Source: Melastoma dodecandrum
Taxonomy: Eukaryota; Streptophyta; Magnoliopsida; Myrtales; Melastomataceae
DNA length: 64,000 nucleotides
Reading direction: 5' to 3'
Assembly (NCBI GenBank): GCA_029817715.1
Contig: JARUPY010000271.1
Coordinates: 2,666,001 to 2,730,000 of the forward strand
A program made the position numbers and the translations under genes. Shown here piece by piece: positions 59,393 through 64,000 of the stretch. The first letter of the stretch is position 1. Each line of letters begins with the position of its first letter. Below the pieces are notes generated by a model. It saw only the letters and a program-made list of their open reading frames with translations, was not told the origin of the DNA and did no database searches.

Positions 59393-62300
59393 GTGGTCGG
59401 AGGAAGAAGAGGGGGTGGTGGTGGTGATCGTAGCAATTGAATGGGAGAGTGGCAGATGAGATTATTTAATGATGGAATCACGTCACTCAACGCTCCCCCA
59501 AACTCGAGAAACTTTTTTAATGTGCGTTTGTTTGTGTGTGTGTTGGTGTATCTGTCGCTGGGACTTGTGGGTGTGTGTGTGTGTATGTAGTATGTGTAAA
59601 TGCGGGCTTGGCTGCTGGCTGTTCAGCTGCTTGCCCCTCTACATTTATTTTTTTCTTTCTTCTTCTTTCGTAAATCTGTAATGCTTTAAGAAGGTTTTTT
59701 ATTTATTTATTTATTTATTTAAGTTTTGTTTTGGTTGGTTGACCAATTATGGCTTCCTTCTTCGTCCACCTGCCCTCCTCCTCATGCTACATTTACACAC
59801 GCTTCCATTTCGTTTTTCTTTCTCAGAAACAAATTCTGGACAAATGAAGTTTTCATTATAAATAAATGTAATTATGCTTTTACTGTGATTAATGCCTTCG
59901 ATTATGTGTTTTCAGTGGGTGGCTGCTGCCGTGGGTCATCTAGCAAGCTTGCTTAGCCAGAAAATGATGACTTAATGACAGCCGACTCGATGGAATATGG
60001 GGGAGTTCCACCGGTGGTTTACAGCGGAGACATAAATGTTAGACTCCCCCAAAAGGCAAATTATATGAAATCATAAGTGAGTTCTAATATCGCCATTCGA
60101 ACTACTCCATGATGCACCACAATTCTCGGTTGGTATCAGCTCCTTATTTTACTACACGCTACTTTGTCTCGGAACTTCGGCCTTCGGTTGAATTTTTTGA
60201 CTCGGTCAATTCCACGACTTATCTAATTTCTCTTTTTTTTTTCTAAGTTAAATTTAATGATTTAACATTTAATATGTTTCGTAATTTGTATTTGCTTCAT
60301 TTAATCTATTTAGTAAGTTGCGTTATTTCTTATTTTAAAATATCTTAAATTTTTAATAATTATATTTCTAGTCGAGTGTCATAAGCACATCCGTTAACAA
60401 AACACATTTCATAAATATTAAGAACTTAGAGCTTTCCAACACTAGAACTAAGTTACTCTATTTCAAATTTTCTGCTTGACGTCTTATAAAATATCCGTAA
60501 GGGATGTGCACCTCCCCAATAAAAAAAAAATTAATTAAGAAAAGGGCACTTCATAGATTTTCTTGGTAGGGTTGATTGGCTTCAAGCGCGACTAGTAAGT
60601 TATATATAGTCGGTGTGTCAAGAGATGTTCGCTTTTGCGCAACTTCTCATAAAATTGGAGGTTTATGTTGGCTAGAAGCTGTTACAACTGCCTTTTCTAC
60701 GTCAAGTGTGTTATTTTATACAAGCTACCGCAGTACAATCCTAAATTAGAGAGGAAAGGCATTAGTTGTGCCATCCTGAACCATACCATGGCGAATTACC
60801 TCGTTTCGTACTAGGGAAGGTTGTCCCTCGAAAGCATGCTTTTAATATTGTGACCCAGCCGACCACCCAACTGAACAACCGTCGACCGAATTCAATACCG
60901 TGGGTGGTGTTCACCTAAAAACGTGCATTCAGCTTCCGCTAAATGGCACAGAAGAAAAAAATTATCCAATATATGTCGCAGCATAATCTAAGAAGGTTAT
61001 CTCCCAAGGAGTCGCGGGAAAATTCTCCAGCAAACCAGCTGTTAATTAGAAGCTTCCCGTACGCACTTTATTTTTATGTCCTTTCGACTTCCTTGGACGT
61101 GACTCGGCCAACAGGAAGTGGTCTCGTGCCGTGTGATGCAGTTCACAGCTCAACGGAGACCGATCCTAACTGCAGGATCGGAACATTGCATTAAATTACA
61201 GGCCATCGTGAACTGGTCCTCCCGGAAGTCTCATCCATGTGCCATAAGAACAAACTGCTCAGAAAAGGAAAGGGAGTAAAAGAAGACAGCTCAACGACAC
61301 TGAGCATGGGAAAAAAAAACAACAATAACTTAAATGAGAAGTTGAATTATTGTTTGGTCCTACTTTAAAAGAAAAGGGTCCCTCAGCATATCATCAGGGC
61401 ATACTTATTCCACGGTGAAGAGAAAATTACGGGACGATGCATTTGCCCTCTGCTTGTTATTCCTTGAAAATTAGAGTTTTTGGTTTGATTGTGAAATATT
61501 ACCAGAACTTGTCCTTGGCGCTGCCCTACTCACATTCGCACGGATGGATTGGGAGATGAAGAAGGTGAAATCGTGTAAAATACTGATTATTGCTTTTGAT
61601 TTTTCAGACAGACAAAAATGGATGTTAATTAAGACATGGCAGGCGTAAAGCTCTTGTCAGAAACAGTCTTATTATGATGAGGGTGGCCCTCTTTGGATAT
61701 ATTTACTCGGTTTGGTACGAGATGGGGGGGGGGGGGCAATTTCCTTAAGTCCCTTACTTCGCGGCTCCACATGTAACATCAAGAAAATGGGCGAGTGATT
61801 TGCACATGTTATAATGTATCGACGCCATCATACTGGACACTTTTTGCTCGCTAGTCAGAAACCCCCTGTTGTAACGGCGAAATTCAGATTCGTTCCTCCG
61901 GACCGACGAGTCTAGAACTTGCCGCAATCGGGTTGTGAAACAACTCGAACGAAGGTAACGCTATAACTGAATGCGTCTTTATCGGACCAGGACAGCTGCA
62001 CAAGACAATACTGTAATGTTTTGCTCCTTAAAGTAACCATGTTACGGAGAATTCTTTTAACGTCGAAGTAGAAAACCGAGGGATTTTATTTTGTACATAG
62101 AAATAAAATCGTTCTACAATCCTCCTCTCCGCAAACTGGAGTTTTGGGAAATTCCAGGAAGACTTACGTGGACTATTGATCCAACAATCCCAACAATGAA
62201 TGAGGTCATTCCGATTGAGGTGGGATTCGACAAGGAGATCCCTTATGAAATGATTTCATAATATATGCTAGCCCGGCCCCATATATTTCTTTGTTCGACA

Positions 62301-63278
62301 TCAAGTACCGATTCAGTGGTAGAATAGGCAAATTTGCCCAAACTTAGGATAACTTTGGTTCAAATGTCATAATGAGGCGGGGGAGAAAAAATAAATCTTC
62401 TCCTCATCTCATAAATTAAAAATAAAAAAAAAGAAACACCTTTTGGTAAATCATGAATTCCAAGCAACATTTTTATAATAACCCTTTCTAGTTTTTATAA
62501 TTACGTAGAAGTCTTAGACTTCTCACAATTAGGAAAAAGGCCCACCATTAGTCGATGACTTGTTTGTGTTACATTGGACAAGTTGTCCACCTCATTTGAT
62601 TTATAGACCACCAATGGCGAGCCATAAGGTGTTAGAGAGGGTTTTCTTTTGATTATCAGAGATCGAAATATCCGTTCGTTCACGAGAAGTTTAGAAGAAC
62701 TCATGCATAAGTATAAATTTTTACGTTCAATCGGGAAGAAAACCTAAAACTTATGATAGGAGATAACTTTTATCAGAGATTTTGAGTGAATCCATTACCC
62801 AATATCTTTAATACTTTTGGACAACGATAAATGTTGCAAAAAACTTTCAAAAATATCTCAACTTGATAGAAACATTATCTCGAGCACAGTTATCCTTTAA
62901 CATCACATTAATTAGAAGATAATCAATATTGTGGATATACTCGTGGGGGTCCCCGAGCTCCTACCGGCCAACGACTCAATTATTGATGGGACGGCCGACT
63001 TGTAAATGCATGTCCCATGCCGAATAAAAGCCAAGCGTAAAGCTAAGAGTCGAGCTTCTGGACAGGATCGCAAAACATGAAAGCATCACATGAGAACGGG
63101 AGAGGCAGATTTTCATTACATCAATCGGACAAAACATGTCTTCCAAAGACAACGTTATACTGGAGGAGAGATTAATGGCGGTCACTGCGCTCGTGCTTGC
63201 CTAGAAATATATACATTTTTATATCATTTTGTTCTTAGTCAAGTGCCCAGTTGTATTCATTAGCCCCGACGATGAATT

Positions 63279-63303
63279 TATATATATATATATATATATA
63301 TAT
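63279..63303. repeat. (TA)n microsatellite
   Basis: About 12 TA units in gene-free DNA. Confidence 0.9.
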
Positions 63304-64000
63304 TGTAATAACTCATATACAGTGAATATTTCATAATGCACTCTTGAATTTAGACCATCAAAAAATCAGGTTATTTTTCGTCAGTAAATATAGGCTGAGG
63401 TTTGACAAATATTAGTTTAACGACAAATACTATGTTCTCTAAGGTGTAAAGCATTAGCTTTTTAACCGGATTCCAGGATATTGTTGGCCTTTGGTTACAC
63501 CGAGGGGGAAGGGAATTAAAGTTAAAGTATAATTAATGATTTTTAACTTATTTTTGACAACTCACAAAAATAGCTTTTCTAAAATAGAAGCTTTGAGACA
63601 AGCTTCTCTAAGGCAGAATGTATAAAATGGATCAAGATGGTCTCAACTTATAAGTGACTGATTTGTACGACCTAGACTAACAATAATAACCGATTGTTTG
63701 AACGTTTCCCTTGACATTTGTCTTCACAACTTCCAAATGTATAATGTAATAAGCACCGTCAAACAAATATTCATTATGATTAAATCATATCGAATAGATT
63801 CTAATTTAATTATATTTCCATGAATAATGGAAATATCAGCAACCTTTTCTATTCGAAAATGATTTAAAATTTACTTCCAAATTTGTTTTAATTCAGACTA
63901 ATGATGTGATTAGTTATCCAAACAATTCTCTTTTAGTGAATAATTATGATCCAATACACCAGACCTTCCATAAATAGTAAATTTATTTCCTCCATTTGAA

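Larger units (their letters stand above)
59222..64000. other. KCS upstream region and gene-free right end
   Basis: The first few hundred bases are the KCS promoter. GT-rich low-complexity sequence is at 59520-59600, a (TTTA)n tract at 59697-59721, a G13 run at 61724-61736 and a (TA)n tract at 63279-63303. Short ORFs at 60943-61194, 62501-62704 and 62976-63185 have no recognisable domain. I see no gene, tRNA or clear transposon here. Confidence 0.55.

Overview
This is nuclear DNA from a flowering plant. The evidence is the gene content (JAGGED-type zinc finger, LOB-domain protein, CONSTANS-like B-box/CCT protein, CLE peptide, 3-ketoacyl-CoA synthase, isopentenyltransferase, DUF1218 protein), short GT-AG introns, AT-rich gene-poor spacers, and remnants of copia elements and MITEs. 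Several GC-rich genes (IPT, KCS, the 16.6 kb gene) sit in AT-rich surroundings, which would suit a monocot or early-diverging angiosperm, but the species cannot be fixed from this window. Exon coordinates were worked out by hand from reading-frame continuity and splice dinucleotides.

Left part (1-8 kb): two minus-strand housekeeping-type genes, a cysteinyl-tRNA synthetase that runs off the left edge and a monoacylglycerol-lipase-type hydrolase with an N-terminal extension. Next (12-21 kb): an intronless adenylate isopentenyltransferase with a single-base frame break in a G7 run, a plant-specific membrane protein, and a four-exon universal stress protein. At 22-26.7 kb lies a graveyard: a 14-3-3 first-exon fragment abutting an opposite-strand fragment that looks like an O-fucosyltransferase, then an IST1-like gene that keeps its introns but has two nonsense codons and several frameshifts.

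Middle (31-43 kb): a JAGGED orthologue whose start codon appears to be split by an intron, a small plant-specific conserved gene, an unassigned ORF with a MYB-like tail, and a DUF1218 four-pass membrane protein. Right part (43.5-59 kb): a CLE peptide precursor with an unusual Cys in its dodecapeptide, a class II LBD gene, a COL16-type B-box/CCT gene in convergent orientation to it, a decayed Ty1/copia integrase segment, and an intact intronless 3-ketoacyl-CoA synthase. The last 4.8 kb holds no gene I can support.

Plant genes are transcribed individually, so no operon logic applies. The window is nonetheless rich in developmental regulators: cytokinin synthesis (IPT), lateral organ growth (JAG), peptide signalling (CLE), and LBD and COL transcription factors. 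The most unusual points are the split start codon of JAG, two GC-AG introns with the same donor hexamer (in CysRS and JAG), the Gly-to-Cys CLE motif, and the chimeric captured-fragment locus at 22.1-22.3 kb.
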